Assembly: GCA_024229515.1 (NCBI GenBank)
Contig: JAAESI010000057.1
Coordinates: forward strand, 1 to 64,000
Source: Pseudomonadota bacterium
GTDB taxonomy: Bacteria; Myxococcota_A; UBA796; UBA9615
Reading direction: 5' to 3'
Length of the DNA stretch: 64,000 nt
The notes under the pieces are model-generated. The model had not been told where the DNA came from. It did not search any database and saw only the letters and a list, made by a program, of their open reading frames with translations. Shown here piece after piece: positions 46,576 to 55,568 of the stretch. Position 1 is the stretch's first letter. Each line of letters opens with the position of its first letter. The translations under genes were made by a program, and so were the position numbers.

Positions 46576-46847
46576 ACCGACAGCGCCGGGGTGAGGCCTA
46601 CGCCGTACTCGGTGAGCTCGATGGGGACGTCGAACTTGCCCTGGCAGTGCTGGCACTCGACGAGGTGCCCGGCCCGCTCCACGGTCCACAACGGCTTCCA
46701 GTAGAGCGTGAACGCTTTGACGGCTTCCTTCTCCTGGAAGATCTGGGGGGAGCGGCAGTCGGGGCAGTTCAGCACGCCCTGCCAGGCGCGGTCGACGGTG
46801 CGGAAGGTCCAGCGGGTGCCGAAGACGACGATGAAGGAGAGGTCCAT
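46572..46847 (-). CDS. Small zinc-ribbon protein
   Basis: The protein has 91 residues from ATG 46847. Two CxxC knuckles, CPDC (about 28-31) and CQHC (about 65-68), form a zinc ribbon. The N-terminal MDLSFIVVFGTRW matches small zinc-ribbon proteins seen in many bacteria. No catalytic residues are evident. Upstream of the start the same frame stays open through the antisense of the Asp-repeat gene, giving a Ser-rich stretch that I regard as non-coding. Confidence 0.75.
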   Translation of the reverse strand: MDLSFIVVFGTRWTFRTVDRAWQGVLNCPDCRSPQIFQEKEAVKAFTLYWKPLWTVERAGHLVECQHCQGKFDVPIELTEYGVGLTPALSV

Positions 46848-46944
46848 GGGTCGGGCAAGGGTAGGGCCTCGGGGTGGGTTTCGCACGCTGAGGCGATCGA
46901 CGGTGCCCTCAACCTGGGTCGGCGCCACGGGTAGATCAGGGCCC

Positions 46945-47754
46945 ATGCAGACGCGACTGGTGTGGGTTCTCGGGGTGGTGATGCTGGTGGCGACGGGGTG
47001 CGGTCCGACGTCGCGCGGCGGCGACGACGATGACGCCAGCTCCGACGACGATGACGCCAGCTCCGATGACGACGACGCCTCGTCCGATGACGACGACGCC
47101 AGCACCGATGACGACGACGCCAGCACCGACGACGACGACGCCAGCTCCGATGACGATGACGCCAGCTCCGATGACGATGACGTCGCGCCAGATGACGACG
47201 ACACCACGCCGGCGGAGGAGCCGGCCTGGGTGGATGAGACCTACTGCCTCGATTGGGACCAGACGTCGATCGTGGAGCCGTCGGCGCTGCTGGGTACCCT
47301 CAACTCGATCGGCATCAACCTCGAGGATTGGCCGATTCTGCTGACGCCGACCGGGGCCGATGAGTCGGCGGGGTCGATCTGGATGATGTCCGGTACGGCG
47401 CTTCAGGGGACGTGCACGCAGAACACGACGATCTCGACGACGAACCTGACGCAGGCGTCGGCGGGGACGCTGACGGGTTCCTCCTTCTCGGTGGGGCCGG
47501 TGGACGCCACGCTGGCGGCGGGGATCCTGTCGACGACGGTCTACGACGCGGTCATCACGGGGACGTTCAGTTCGGATGCGCAGGAGATCTTCGACGGCAC
47601 GCTGACGGGACTGATGGACGTGGCGACGATCCCGGGAGCCTGCTTCTTGCTGACCTGCGTCACGTGCCCTTCGGGGGGCGACTGCGTGACGTTGACGGCA
47701 TTGGACGCCGTGTACGCGGCGACGGGGGCGGGGCCGTTGGTGGCGGTTCCGTAG
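46945..47754 (+). CDS. Asp-linker lipoprotein
   Basis: The protein has 269 residues. MQTRLVWVLGVVMLVATGC (Cys19) is a lipoprotein signal, followed by GPTSRGG and then nine heptads of DDDDASS type (residues 27-89). The remaining 180 residues form a beta-rich domain (LLGTLNSIGINLEDWPILL; TYDAVITGTFSSDAQEIFDG type strands) with four Cys near the C-terminus (CFLLTCVTCPSGGDC). GCGPTSRGGDDDD is very close to ACGPTRGGGRGDDDD in the lipoprotein at 54768-55367, so the two share an N-terminal cassette. No function is recognised. Confidence 0.77.
   Translation: MQTRLVWVLGVVMLVATGCGPTSRGGDDDDASSDDDDASSDDDDASSDDDDASTDDDDASTDDDDASSDDDDASSDDDDVAPDDDDTTPAEEPAWVDETYCLDWDQTSIVEPSALLGTLNSIGINLEDWPILLTPTGADESAGSIWMMSGTALQGTCTQNTTISTTNLTQASAGTLTGSSFSVGPVDATLAAGILSTTVYDAVITGTFSSDAQEIFDGTLTGLMDVATIPGACFLLTCVTCPSGGDCVTLTALDAVYAATGAGPLVAVP
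47023..47211 (+). repeat. 21-nt tandem repeat coding Asp-tetrad heptads
   Basis: Nine in-frame units of 21 bases encode DDDDASS or DDDDAST, the last two drifting to DDDDVAP and DDDDTTP. Synonymous GAC/GAT changes differ between units, so the repeat is kept at protein level and is not a fresh expansion. Confidence 0.85.
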
Positions 47755-47774
47755 GGGGCAGAACCGGGGGCAGG

Positions 47775-47900
47775 TCGACGACCTCACCCCACTTCGTTCC
47801 CACCACCGGAACCAACCCGGGCAAGCTCGACGACCTCACCCCACTTCGTTCCCACCACCGGAACCAACCCGGGCAAGCTCGACGGCCTCACCCCAGTTCG
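47775..47900. repeat. 52-bp direct repeat with hairpin (REP-like) next to a Y1 transposase
   Basis: A 52-base unit starts at 47775 and again at 47827 with near-perfect identity; a third, diverging start is at 47879 and runs into the 3' end of the transposase gene. Each unit contains TTCGTTCC, a 7-base loop, and GGAACCAA (47793-47815; 47845-47867), an eight-base stem with one mismatch. The hairpin and the neighbouring HUH transposase make it a candidate REP element served by that enzyme. Confidence 0.7.
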
Positions 47901-48679
47901 GGCCTCCTCGCACCCTGAAGAGCGGCCCACGCGGACCTGAGCCGAAGCTGCGCGTCGACGGCCCGGACCAGGTCCTCGCTCGGCTCCTGACTCAGCAAGT
48001 TGCGGACCCCACGAACCCCCATCCCCAGGTGCCTCGCGATCTCCCCCCGCATCGCGAACTTCGCCGCCACGTGCACCGCGGCCCTCCGGGCCTCCACCAC
48101 CAGTCCGGCCCTGGAGCCGAGGCTCGGCGCCCCCACCGCTGCAGCCGCCGCATCGGCCAACACCTCAAGCCTCAACCCGGTCTCGGCGGGCACCACGGGC
48201 AGGAAGGCTTCCAGCTCCTTCCGCCCGATCCTGGGCAGCCGCGCTCGCACATGCGGCACCGTCCAGCGCCCCAGGATGCGCATCCCCAACAGGTCCGGCA
48301 GGTTGCTCGCCTCGAAGAGCGGATCCAGCGAGGTCCCGTGCCGCTCCTCCTGCCGAAAGCCGTACAGAAACGCGCGCCGCAGGTGCGACTGGGTCGCGAT
48401 CGGCTTCACGTACACATGCGAGAAGCGCACCCCCGGCTTCAGCCGCGGCTTCAGCCGCGGCTGCAGCGACAGCTCCACCCGCCGGCCGAACTCCGGCGCC
48501 CCTTCATGGCCCTCGAACACCACCGCGTGCAGGTGGTTGTCCGCCAGCCGGAAGCCGAGCAGCTCGAACGGCCGTCCGACCTTCAGCACCCCGCGGGCGA
48601 CGTTGCGGAAGTCGGGGATCGAGGCGGCGATGACGCGCGAGTTCGCCAGCCGGCACGTGACGTGAGAAGCGAAGGACAT
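47888..48679 (-). CDS. REP-associated (Y1, HUH) transposase-like protein
   Basis: The protein has 263 residues from ATG 48679, which has GGAG upstream; GTG 48703 is an alternative. The HUH motif is in LADNHLHAVVF, and MSFASHVTCRLANS is the usual start of this single-strand transposase family (IS200/RAYT). The catalytic Tyr is probably in SHLRRAFLYGFRQ. A C-terminal helical region (EIARHLGMGVRGVRNLLSQ) resembles a DNA-binding helix-turn-helix. RAYTs act on REP hairpins rather than moving as an ordinary insertion sequence. The 52-bp hairpin repeat just past the gene supports this. No flanking terminal inverted repeats or target duplication were seen. Confidence 0.82.
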   Translation of the reverse strand: MSFASHVTCRLANSRVIAASIPDFRNVARGVLKVGRPFELLGFRLADNHLHAVVFEGHEGAPEFGRRVELSLQPRLKPRLKPGVRFSHVYVKPIATQSHLRRAFLYGFRQEERHGTSLDPLFEASNLPDLLGMRILGRWTVPHVRARLPRIGRKELEAFLPVVPAETGLRLEVLADAAAAAVGAPSLGSRAGLVVEARRAAVHVAAKFAMRGEIARHLGMGVRGVRNLLSQEPSEDLVRAVDAQLRLRSAWAALQGARRPELG

Positions 48680-48768
48680 GAGGAGCTCCGGGATCGGGTT
48701 CACCCCGGAGACGGAAACTCCGCGCCCACAGTCTCAAAGTTGTCGAAGAAAGATCCCGAGGCGATGCC

Positions 48769-49167
48769 TCAGGCGACCTTGAAGCCGAGGGCGTCCTGCC
48801 CCTCCTTGCTGAAGCAGATCCAGGCCGTGTAGACCGCCAGCGCCGTGCCGAAGGGGAAGTTCAGGAAGTGCAGCATGCCGATGACGACGGCCAGGATCGG
48901 CGCCCACTTCTTCCCCGTCAGCAGCCCGTAGCCAGCCAGCATTCCGGGCAGCGACAGCAAACCCGCGCAGCCCGCCACGAACGCGCCGATCGTGCCCAGG
49001 ATGCCGAACGCGGCCAGCCCCGCCTCGGCGTCTCCCTCCGCCATCGCCGCCGCACCGCCGAGGAACCCGACGCCGAAGAACAAGAGGCCGAACGCCAGCG
49101 CGCTCAGGCAGGCGATCGCGCCCAGGACCAGGTGAATGATGCCGAGCGCCTTGATGTGGACTTCCAT
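48769..49167 (-). CDS. Small four-helix membrane protein
   Basis: The protein has 132 residues with four hydrophobic helices (about 8-30, 50-72, 76-92, 95-117), starting MEVHIKALGIIHLVLGAIAC. It resembles the general type of small DUF-containing membrane proteins that begin with a similar helix, but I cannot name it. It is the last gene of a leftward run that follows icmF, nine bases after the preceding gene. Confidence 0.75.
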   Translation of the reverse strand: MEVHIKALGIIHLVLGAIACLSALAFGLLFFGVGFLGGAAAMAEGDAEAGLAAFGILGTIGAFVAGCAGLLSLPGMLAGYGLLTGKKWAPILAVVIGMLHFLNFPFGTALAVYTAWICFSKEGQDALGFKVA

Positions 49168-49176
49168 GACGTGAGT

Positions 49177-49778
49177 CTACGGGCCGACGCCCCGCGCATT
49201 GCGCCGCCACCCGGGAACGCCCAGCAGCAGCAGCGGCAGCAGCCCCAACGGCACCCCGCCCTCCGCCGAGCACCCCGCCGCCGGCAGGGTGATTCGACGC
49301 TCGTCCGACCACCCCGAGAAATTCCCCGCCAGATCCAACCCGCCGTACTGTACCCGCAGCACCGTCCCCGGCTGCATGGTCCCCACGATCTCCAGCTCGT
49401 CCCCCAATGAGAAGTCGCTCACCCGGACCCAGGGCCCGCCGGGCTCGAACACCACCTCGGGATCGGCCCCAGCTCCTCCGGGAGCCCGAACGCCAGGATG
49501 ACGCCGTCGCGCGAGTCGATCCGCCCGACCAGCTCCGCCGACAGCTCCACCTCTTTCCAGCGCGCCGTAACCGACTCCGGGGCCAGCGGCTCCAGCTCCG
49601 TCCGCCACACCAGCCACAGCAACGTGTTCGTGGGCACCAGGTTCTGCCCCCGCAGCGGCGCCACGATGGGCCCGGCATCGTCGTCGTCGTCGCCGAAGAA
49701 CCCCCGGGGGTAGCCGAAGAACTGGGCCTGGGCCGGCGTACTCGCCAACAGCACCGCCGCGATCAACGCCCACCGCAT
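49177..49778 (-). pseudogene. Secreted protein with MYXO-CTERM-like tail, single frameshift
   Basis: From ATG 49778 a signal peptide (MRWALIAAVLLASTPAQA) is followed by QFFGYPRGFFGDDDDDAG and a beta-rich domain. At a G4 run near 49468 the frame must slip by one base: GLPEELG continues as ADPEVVFEPGGPWVRV and then DFSLGDELEIVGTMQPG in another frame. The product ends GCSAEGGVPLGLLPLLLLGV plus Trp-Arg-Arg, a Cys turn, hydrophobic helix and basic end like MYXO-CTERM tails. With the frame repaired it would have about 200 residues. One missing G would explain it, so a sequencing error is as likely as true loss. Its ATG overlaps the stop of the upstream gene by one base. Confidence 0.65.
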
Positions 49779-50345
49779 CAGAAGGTCCCCACAATCGCGC
49801 CCGGCAGCACCCGCACCGTGAACCGATGCACCGCCCCGTCGTGCCGCTCGAGCCGCTCCGCGTACACCGCCAGATGGATCGCCGCGATCGTCAGCCCCAC
49901 CGGGAGCCCGAACATCGCCCCCCCCCAATGCGTGCCCCTCGAAGAAGCCGATCACGCCCGACAGCGCCCCCCAGGCGCTCCATGCCGCCGACGACCCGAT
50001 CAGCAACAGCAGGAACCCCGCCTTGAGCCGCTCCTCCATCCCCGGCCCGTCCCGTGAACGCAGCAGGTCGTGGCGGATCCCTCCCAGGGAAGCGAGCCCG
50101 AACAGCGCCGACATGGTCACCACCGAGCTCCCCACGAACACATCGAACGCCCGCGGCGCGCGGAACAACGCCGCGATGCCGGCCCCCACCTGGAACAGGC
50201 CCGCCGCCGCCGCCGTCATCCCGAAGACCGGCACTTCGATGTCCAGGCGGGGCTCCATCGAGCCCCAATGACCGCTCCACTCGACCGCCTGCGCGGGCCC
50301 CGCAAGGGCCATCGACAGCAGCACGATCAGCACCCCCAGGCGCAT
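49778..50345 (-). pseudogene. Membrane protein interrupted at a G9 tract
   Basis: ATG 50345 starts a signal peptide (MRLGVLIVLLSMALAGPAQA) and a protein with about four hydrophobic helices. At nine consecutive Gs (minus strand; 49918-49926) the frame slips: GFFEGHALGG continues as AMFGLPVGLTIAAIHLAVYA in another frame and ends VRVLPGAIVGTF. One G fewer would restore about 190 residues. The downstream neighbour of icmF (50359-50967) ends [12 protein letters not shown] and has the same layout, so the two are diverged paralogues. A long G tract in the coding region could be a sequencing error or a slip-prone, phase-variable switch. Confidence 0.65.
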
Positions 50346-50358
50346 GCCCCCTCCTCGG

Positions 50359-50967
50359 TTACCAGACCCCGACGATCGCCCCCGGCACCACCGTCACCGA
50401 CAGCCGGCCCGGACGCCTCGCTCGAAGCGCCACGTCAGCATCCGCCGCCTCCATCCGCGCCGCCATCCCGACATGCCCCAGGCCGATCCCCAGCAAAGCA
50501 CCCGCCGAGATCATGTGGGGAATGCTGTAGATGACGAGCAGGATCGGGGTGATGTCCTCGAAGCTCGGCCTGTAGGTCGCCAACTGCAGCAGGTTCAACC
50601 CGCCGATCGCGCCCGCATAGCCCGCCCCCTCGAGGAAGCCGATGCCCCGGGCCCGCACCCGCCCCGCCGCCGTGCGATCCGCCAACAGCGACTCGAATCC
50701 GGCCACTCCAACCGGCACCAGCGGCACCGTCGTCAGGTACATCGGGATCTTCGCGGTCCACAGCGGCGGGTAGCCGACCGCTCCCTGCAGCGCGAGGTCG
50801 GTGACCGTCGCCGCGACCATGCCGATCTGCACCCCGAGGGTCACCCCCACCATCGCGCGACTGCGCCGCTGCTCCGCCTCGAATGCCTCGAAGTCTCCCC
50901 CATCGTCCGCATGCCCTACCGACGGCATCACCATCAGCAGCAGGACGAGCCCCAACAACCTAGACAT
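50359..50967 (-). CDS. Membrane protein, paralogue of the neighbouring interrupted gene
   Basis: The protein has 202 residues: signal peptide [20 protein letters not shown], an acidic patch ([13 protein letters not shown]), then four hydrophobic helices (about 40-62, 75-95, 110-128, 140-165). The end [12 protein letters not shown] matches VRVLPGAIVGTF of the 49778-50345 product. No family is recognised. Its ATG (50967) overlaps the end of icmF by eight bases, so it is translationally linked to icmF. Confidence 0.75.
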   Translation of the reverse strand: MSRLLGLVLLLMVMPSVGHADDGGDFEAFEAEQRRSRAMVGVTLGVQIGMVAATVTDLALQGAVGYPPLWTAKIPMYLTTVPLVPVGVAGFESLLADRTAAGRVRARGIGFLEGAGYAGAIGGLNLLQLATYRPSFEDITPILLVIYSIPHMISAGALLGIGLGHVGMAARMEAADADVALRARRPGRLSVTVVPGAIVGVW

Positions 50968-53900
50968 TTCTGCGATAGCGGCCTCCGACCTCGTACATCG
51001 CCCCGCTGATCTGGCCCAGCGATGCCACGCGCACGGTCTTCATCAGCTCTGCAAAGACGTTGCCACCGGACAGGGCCACCGCCGTGAGGTCCGCCAAGGC
51101 CGCCTCCGCCGCATCCGCATGCGTGGACTGGAAGCTGCGCAGCGCCTCGATCTGGCCGTTCTTCTCCTCGGGCGACGCCCGCCGCAGCTCCATGCTCCCG
51201 TCCTCGCTCGCCATCTTCGGGCCCGCGGGATCCAGGAAGGTGTTCACGCCGATGATCGGCAGCGAACCGTCGTGCTTGCGGTGCTCGTACAGCAGGCTCT
51301 CCTGCTGGATCTTCGACCGCTGGTACTGCCGCTCCATCGCGCCCAGCACCCCGCCCCGCTCGCTGATGCGCTCGAACTCGCCCAGCACCGCCTCCTCGAC
51401 CAACTCGGTCAGCTCGTCGACCACGAACGAGCCCTGCAGCGAGTTCTCGCTCCGCCCCATGCCGAACTCCTGCTGGATGATCAGCTGGATCGCCATCGCC
51501 CGCCGCACAGACTCCTCCGTGGGCGTCGTGATCGCCTCGTCGTAGGCGTTCGTGTGCAGCGAATTGCAGTTGTCGTTCCACGCCAGCAGCGCCTGCAGCG
51601 TGGTGCGGATGTCGTTGAACGCGATCTCCTGCGCGTGCAGCGATCGGCCGCTCGTCTGGATGTGATACTTCAGCTTCTGTGAGCGCTCCGAAGCGGCGTA
51701 TCGCTCCCGCATCGCCACCGCCCAGATGCGCCGCGCGACCCGGCCCATGACCGTGTACTCCGGGTCCATCCCGTTGCTGAAGAAGAAGGACAGGTTCGGC
51801 GCGAACGCGTCGATGCTCATGCCCCGCGCCAGGTAGTACTCCACCAGCGTGAAGCCGTTGGCCAACGTGAACGCCGTCTGGCTGATGGGGTTCGCCCCCG
51901 CCTCGGCGATGTGGTAGCCGCTGATCGACACCGAGTAATAGTTCCGCACCCCCCGGGCGATGAACCACTCCTGGATGTCGCCCATCATCTTGAGCGCGAA
52001 CTCGGTGTTGAAGATGCAGGTGTTCTGGGCCTGATCCTCCTTGAGGATGTCCGCCTGCACCGTGCCCCGGACCACCTTGAGCGTGCGCTCCGTGATGTCC
52101 GCGTGCTCCGTCGCGTTCGGCGAGCGGCCGTGCTCCGCGGTCCAGACCTCCACCTGCTGGTCGATCGCCGTGTTCAGGAACATCGCCAGCAGGATCGGCG
52201 CCGGCCCGTTGATCGTCATCGACACCGACGTGGTCGGCCCGCACAGGTCGAAGCCGCCATACAGAATCTTCATGTCGTCCAGCGTCGCCACCGACACGCC
52301 CGACTCGCCGACCTTGCCCCAGATGTCCGGCCGCTCGTGGGGGTCCTCGCCGTACAGCGTCACCGAGTCGAACGCCGTGCTCAGACGATGCGCCGTCTCC
52401 CCCTCGGTCAGCAGGTGGAACCGCTCGTTCGTGCGGATCGGGGGGCCCTCGCCCGCGAACATGCGCTTGGGCGCCTCCGCCTCCCGCCGGAACGGGAACA
52501 GCCCCGCCGTGAACGGGAAGCCGCCCGGCAGGTTCTCCAGCAGCAGCCACCTCAACGTGTCCCCGTCACCGAGGTAGTCCGGCAGCGCCACCTTCGGGAG
52601 CCGCAGCCCCGACAGCGACTCGTTGCCCGTCGGCACCGACACGTCGCGCCCGCGCACCTGGTACGTGAAGACGTCCGCCTGATACCGCTCGCGCAGCTCC
52701 GGCCAGTCCTTGAGCAGCCGCCGGTTGCGACCGTCCAGGGCCTCGGCGAGCTCGAGGATCTTGCCGTCCAGCGCCACCGCCGCGGCCTCGCCGTCGACCA
52801 ACCGCCGAGCCGTGCGCAGCCCCTGCAGGTTCGCCGCGATCTCCGCCTGCTGCTCCGCGCGCCGCTTGTAGCCCCGCACGCACTCGGCGACCTCCGCCAG
52901 GTAGCGGATGCGGTCCGCGGGCACGATCGGGTCCCGCTTGGTGGGGGCCCGCAGCCCCGGGTCCGGCAGCGAGCTGGCCCAGAAGCCGTCGGCCCCCTCG
53001 TTCAGCTTGTCCACCATGCCCCGGTACAGCGCCGTGACGCCGTCGTCGTTGAACCGCGACGCGATCGTGCCGTACACCGGCAGCTCGCCGTCGGGCGGGT
53101 TCGGACCGAACAGCTCGCGGCTCCGCCGGTACTGCTTGCGCACGTCCCGCAGAGCGTCCAGCGCCCCCTTGCTCTCGTACTTGTTGAGCACGAGGAAGTC
53201 GGCGTAGTCGATCATGTCGATCTTCTCGAGCTGGCTCGGCGCGCCGTACTCCGGCGTCATCACGTACAGGCACAGGTCGCTCAGATCGACGACGTCGCTG
53301 TCTCCCTGCCCGATGCCCGCCGTCTCCAGCACCACCAGATCGAACCCTGCCCGCTTCACCAGCTCGAGCACGTCCGCCGTCGCCGCGCTGACCTCGCTGT
53401 GGGAGCCGCGCGTGGCGAGGCTGCGCATGAAGATGCGGTCGTCCGACAGCGAATTCATGCGGATTCGGTCGCCCAGGAGTGCGCCGCCGCTGCGCCGCTT
53501 GCTCGGGTCGATGCACACCACCGCCGCCTTGCGATCGGGGTAGTCGCGGAGGAACCGCATCAGCAACTCGTCTACCAGCGAGCTCTTGCCCGCGCCGCCC
53601 GTGCCCGTCACGCCGATCACCGGCACCGGGGGCGCATCCGCGGCCTGCTCCGGAAGCGCTGTCTTCCAGGCCTCGTCGCCCTGCTCCACCAGCGTGATCA
53701 GACGCGCGAGGTGGATCGCGGAGCCGGCCTCGCCGATCGGACCCGTGGGGGCCGCCTCCGCGGTGCTGAGGAGGTCGTTGATCATCCCCTGGAGGCCCAG
53801 CTTGCGGCCGTCCTCGGGGCTGTAGATGCGCGAGATCCCGTACGCGTGGAGCTCCTCGATCTCGTCCGGAACGATGACCCCTCCGCCACCGCCGAAGAGC

Positions 53901-54187
53901 TTGATGTGGCCCGCCCCCTGCTCCTTCAGCAGGTCCTTGGCGTACTTGAAGTACTCGACGTGGCCGCCCTGGTAGCTGCTGATCGCGATCGCCTGGGCGT
54001 CCTCGCAGACCGCCGCGCGGACGACGTCCGCCACGGACCGGTTGTGGCCGAGGTGGATGACCTCCGCGCCGGTGCTCTGGAGGATGCGCCGCATCACGTT
54101 GATGGCGGCGTCGTGGCCGTCGAACAGAGACGCCGCGGTGACGACCCGCACGGCGCTCTCGGGGCTGTACTTGGGGACTGCGACCAT
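50960..54187 (-). CDS. icmF: Fused isobutyryl-CoA mutase IcmF
   Basis: The protein has 1075 residues, the usual IcmF length. Order of domains: B12-binding domain (about 10-140; DGHDAA with axial His25; [12 protein letters not shown]), a G3E-type GTPase chaperone (about 188-400; Walker [10 protein letters not shown] at 195-203; [10 protein letters not shown]), and the adenosylcobalamin mutase barrel (about 550-1075; [48 protein letters not shown]). It interconverts isobutyryl-CoA and n-butyryl-CoA (some members also isovaleryl-CoA/pivalyl-CoA), with the built-in GTPase guarding cofactor loading. The fused B12-GTPase-mutase order separates it from methylmalonyl-CoA mutase. The cytoplasmic reaction serves branched- or straight-chain acyl metabolism. 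No frame problem seen. Confidence 0.95.
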   Translation of the reverse strand: MVAVPKYSPESAVRVVTAASLFDGHDAAINVMRRILQSTGAEVIHLGHNRSVADVVRAAVCEDAQAIAISSYQGGHVEYFKYAKDLLKEQGAGHIKLFGGGGGVIVPDEIEELHAYGISRIYSPEDGRKLGLQGMINDLLSTAEAAPTGPIGEAGSAIHLARLITLVEQGDEAWKTALPEQAADAPPVPVIGVTGTGGAGKSSLVDELLMRFLRDYPDRKAAVVCIDPSKRRSGGALLGDRIRMNSLSDDRIFMRSLATRGSHSEVSAATADVLELVKRAGFDLVVLETAGIGQGDSDVVDLSDLCLYVMTPEYGAPSQLEKIDMIDYADFLVLNKYESKGALDALRDVRKQYRRSRELFGPNPPDGELPVYGTIASRFNDDGVTALYRGMVDKLNEGADGFWASSLPDPGLRAPTKRDPIVPADRIRYLAEVAECVRGYKRRAEQQAEIAANLQGLRTARRLVDGEAAAVALDGKILELAEALDGRNRRLLKDWPELRERYQADVFTYQVRGRDVSVPTGNESLSGLRLPKVALPDYLGDGDTLRWLLLENLPGGFPFTAGLFPFRREAEAPKRMFAGEGPPIRTNERFHLLTEGETAHRLSTAFDSVTLYGEDPHERPDIWGKVGESGVSVATLDDMKILYGGFDLCGPTTSVSMTINGPAPILLAMFLNTAIDQQVEVWTAEHGRSPNATEHADITERTLKVVRGTVQADILKEDQAQNTCIFNTEFALKMMGDIQEWFIARGVRNYYSVSISGYHIAEAGANPISQTAFTLANGFTLVEYYLARGMSIDAFAPNLSFFFSNGMDPEYTVMGRVARRIWAVAMRERYAASERSQKLKYHIQTSGRSLHAQEIAFNDIRTTLQALLAWNDNCNSLHTNAYDEAITTPTEESVRRAMAIQLIIQQEFGMGRSENSLQGSFVVDELTELVEEAVLGEFERISERGGVLGAMERQYQRSKIQQESLLYEHRKHDGSLPIIGVNTFLDPAGPKMASEDGSMELRRASPEEKNGQIEALRSFQSTHADAAEAALADLTAVALSGGNVFAELMKTVRVASLGQISGAMYEVGGRYRRNV

Positions 54188-54198
54188 GGTCGCGAACC

Positions 54199-54765
54199 CT
54201 ACTGGAGCGTGAGGCTGAACGACAGGTCGGTCACGGTGCTGACCTCGCCGCCGCCTGACTCCTCGGCGTCGAACCAGCCGCAGCCGTTCAAAACGCCCTG
54301 GTCCGTGTCGTACGTCAGGGACAAGAAGCCCTCTTCGGGGGCGTTGCTCGAGTTCTTCGTGGCGCCGTCCACGACCAGGGTCACGTCCGCACCCTCACGG
54401 TCGCTGTCGCCCACCTCGAACGTGGCGTCCGTCGCGGCATCGTGCAGATCCGGGGCGGACTCGCCGTCGTCGATCTCGATGGTCTCCAGCTCCTCGTTCA
54501 CCGAGTACACGGCGGAGGTGAGCAGCCGGATGGTCATCTGGTTCTGCGCGTCCTGCGTGAACCCGATCATCACGCCCGTGCCGGTGCTCTGGAAGAGGCT
54601 GTTGGTGCCGCTCCAGTCATCGCCGTCGACGATCGCGGTGCCCTCCTCGAGCACGACGTCGTCGGAGACCTCACAGGACGGAACCTGCGGCCCGGTGGGG
54701 ACCGGGCAGCCCGTCAGAAGCCCTGCGGCGAGCGCCGCGAACGGAAGAAAACGGAACGCCGCCAC
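54199..54765 (-). CDS. Lipoprotein, unknown function
   Basis: The protein has 188 residues. [20 protein letters not shown] is a lipoprotein signal (Cys20), followed by a short Pro-rich linker and a beta-rich domain ([37 protein letters not shown]) with two further Cys. No Asp-tetrad linker. It sits 11 bases upstream of icmF and two bases after the next lipoprotein gene, so the three form a leftward cluster; a functional link with IcmF is doubtful. Confidence 0.75.
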   Translation of the reverse strand: MAAFRFLPFAALAAGLLTGCPVPTGPQVPSCEVSDDVVLEEGTAIVDGDDWSGTNSLFQSTGTGVMIGFTQDAQNQMTIRLLTSAVYSVNEELETIEIDDGESAPDLHDAATDATFEVGDSDREGADVTLVVDGATKNSSNAPEEGFLSLTYDTDQGVLNGCGWFDAEESGGGEVSTVTDLSFSLTLQ

Positions 54766-54767
54766 GA

Positions 54768-55367
54768 CTAGAAGTCGACGTCGATGGTGAGGCGGAAGTT
54801 GTAGTCGTTCGACCCGTCGCCATCGAGGTCGCCCAGCTCCTCCCAGGAGGACGAGCCGGAGAAGGAGCTGCCCGAGGACGAGCCGTCGACACGGTCGTCC
54901 CAGACCTCACCGTCCCACTCCCAGTACGAGCCGCTGCCGACGCCGGCGCCGACGTCGGTGAAGTCGACGAAGCCGTCGGTGAACCAATCCGGGTCGCAGG
55001 TCGAGGCGCCACTGTTCGCCTCGAGATCGACAGTCCACTCCTCGTCGCAGCCGCTGCAGGACGAGCCGGGGCCGCCCTGGGTCGCGTTCGCGAACTCACG
55101 GATCACCACGCAGTCGTAGAAGCCGGCCTCAACGCCGCTGGGCTCGAACTGGTACTCCCAGATGTACTCCCCGCTGACGTCGGCGCTGGCCGCGTCGTCG
55201 TCGTCCGTGGCGTCGTCGTCGTCGTCGGTGGCGTCGTCGTCGTCGGAGGCCGAGTCGTCGTCGTCATCGTCTCCACGGCCACCGCCGCGGGTGGGGCCGC
55301 ACGCGGCCACGAGCATGGCCAGCGTCGTCAACAAGCTCAGCAGAATCATCAGGCGGGAAATGCGCAT
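54768..55367 (-). CDS. Asp-linker lipoprotein
   Basis: The protein has 199 residues. MRISRLMILLSLLTTLAMLVAAC gives the lipobox (Cys23), then GPTRGGGRG and an Asp linker (about residues 33-60). The mature domain is beta-rich with many Ser and Gly (SSSGSSFSGSSSWEEL) and two Cys pairs (CSGC and others). The linker cassette matches the one at 46945-47754. It shares a 200-base divergent region, holding a palindrome, with the di-heme cytochrome gene. Function unknown. Confidence 0.76.
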   Translation of the reverse strand: MRISRLMILLSLLTTLAMLVAACGPTRGGGRGDDDDDDSASDDDDATDDDDDATDDDDAASADVSGEYIWEYQFEPSGVEAGFYDCVVIREFANATQGGPGSSCSGCDEEWTVDLEANSGASTCDPDWFTDGFVDFTDVGAGVGSGSYWEWDGEVWDDRVDGSSSGSSFSGSSSWEELGDLDGDGSNDYNFRLTIDVDF

Positions 55368-55438
55368 TCGTCCTCCAGGGGAGGGCGTCTCTACCCCGCG
55401 GGCTGCGCTTTCTCAACCCCCTTGTGGTGCCCGGTCCA

Positions 55439-55452
55439 TGACAGCGCTGTCA
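55439..55452. promoter_or_regulatory. Perfect 14-bp palindrome in divergent intergenic region (operator candidate)
   Basis: TGACAGCGCTGTCA reads the same on both strands. It lies in the 201-base spacer between a leftward lipoprotein gene (start 55367) and the rightward di-heme cytochrome gene (start 55569), about 117 bases before the latter. Divergent placement fits a dimeric repressor or activator site. A relatively AT-rich patch (TGTTTTTCGTGTAATGG) lies 40-60 bases downstream; I see no convincing -35/-10 pair. Confidence 0.45.
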
Positions 55453-55568
55453 CGCACCACGACAGGGCGGTCCCGGCGATCGGGCACCAGAGTGTTTTTC
55501 GTGTAATGGAAAACTCGGCGCCCCCAGCCGTGAACCAGACAAGATGCCTTGGCGAGAGGGGCCCGACC

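Noticed and set aside
46848..47207. N-terminal Ser-rich extension of the zinc-ribbon protein
   Set aside because: It is the antisense of the Asp-repeat lipoprotein gene; ATG 46847 begins the conserved part.
47775..47900. Possible CRISPR array
   Set aside because: Units are contiguous with no unique spacers, only two and a part copies, and no cas genes.
51911..54790. Long open frame (+) opposite icmF
   Set aside because: Antisense to an unambiguous IcmF; no motif.
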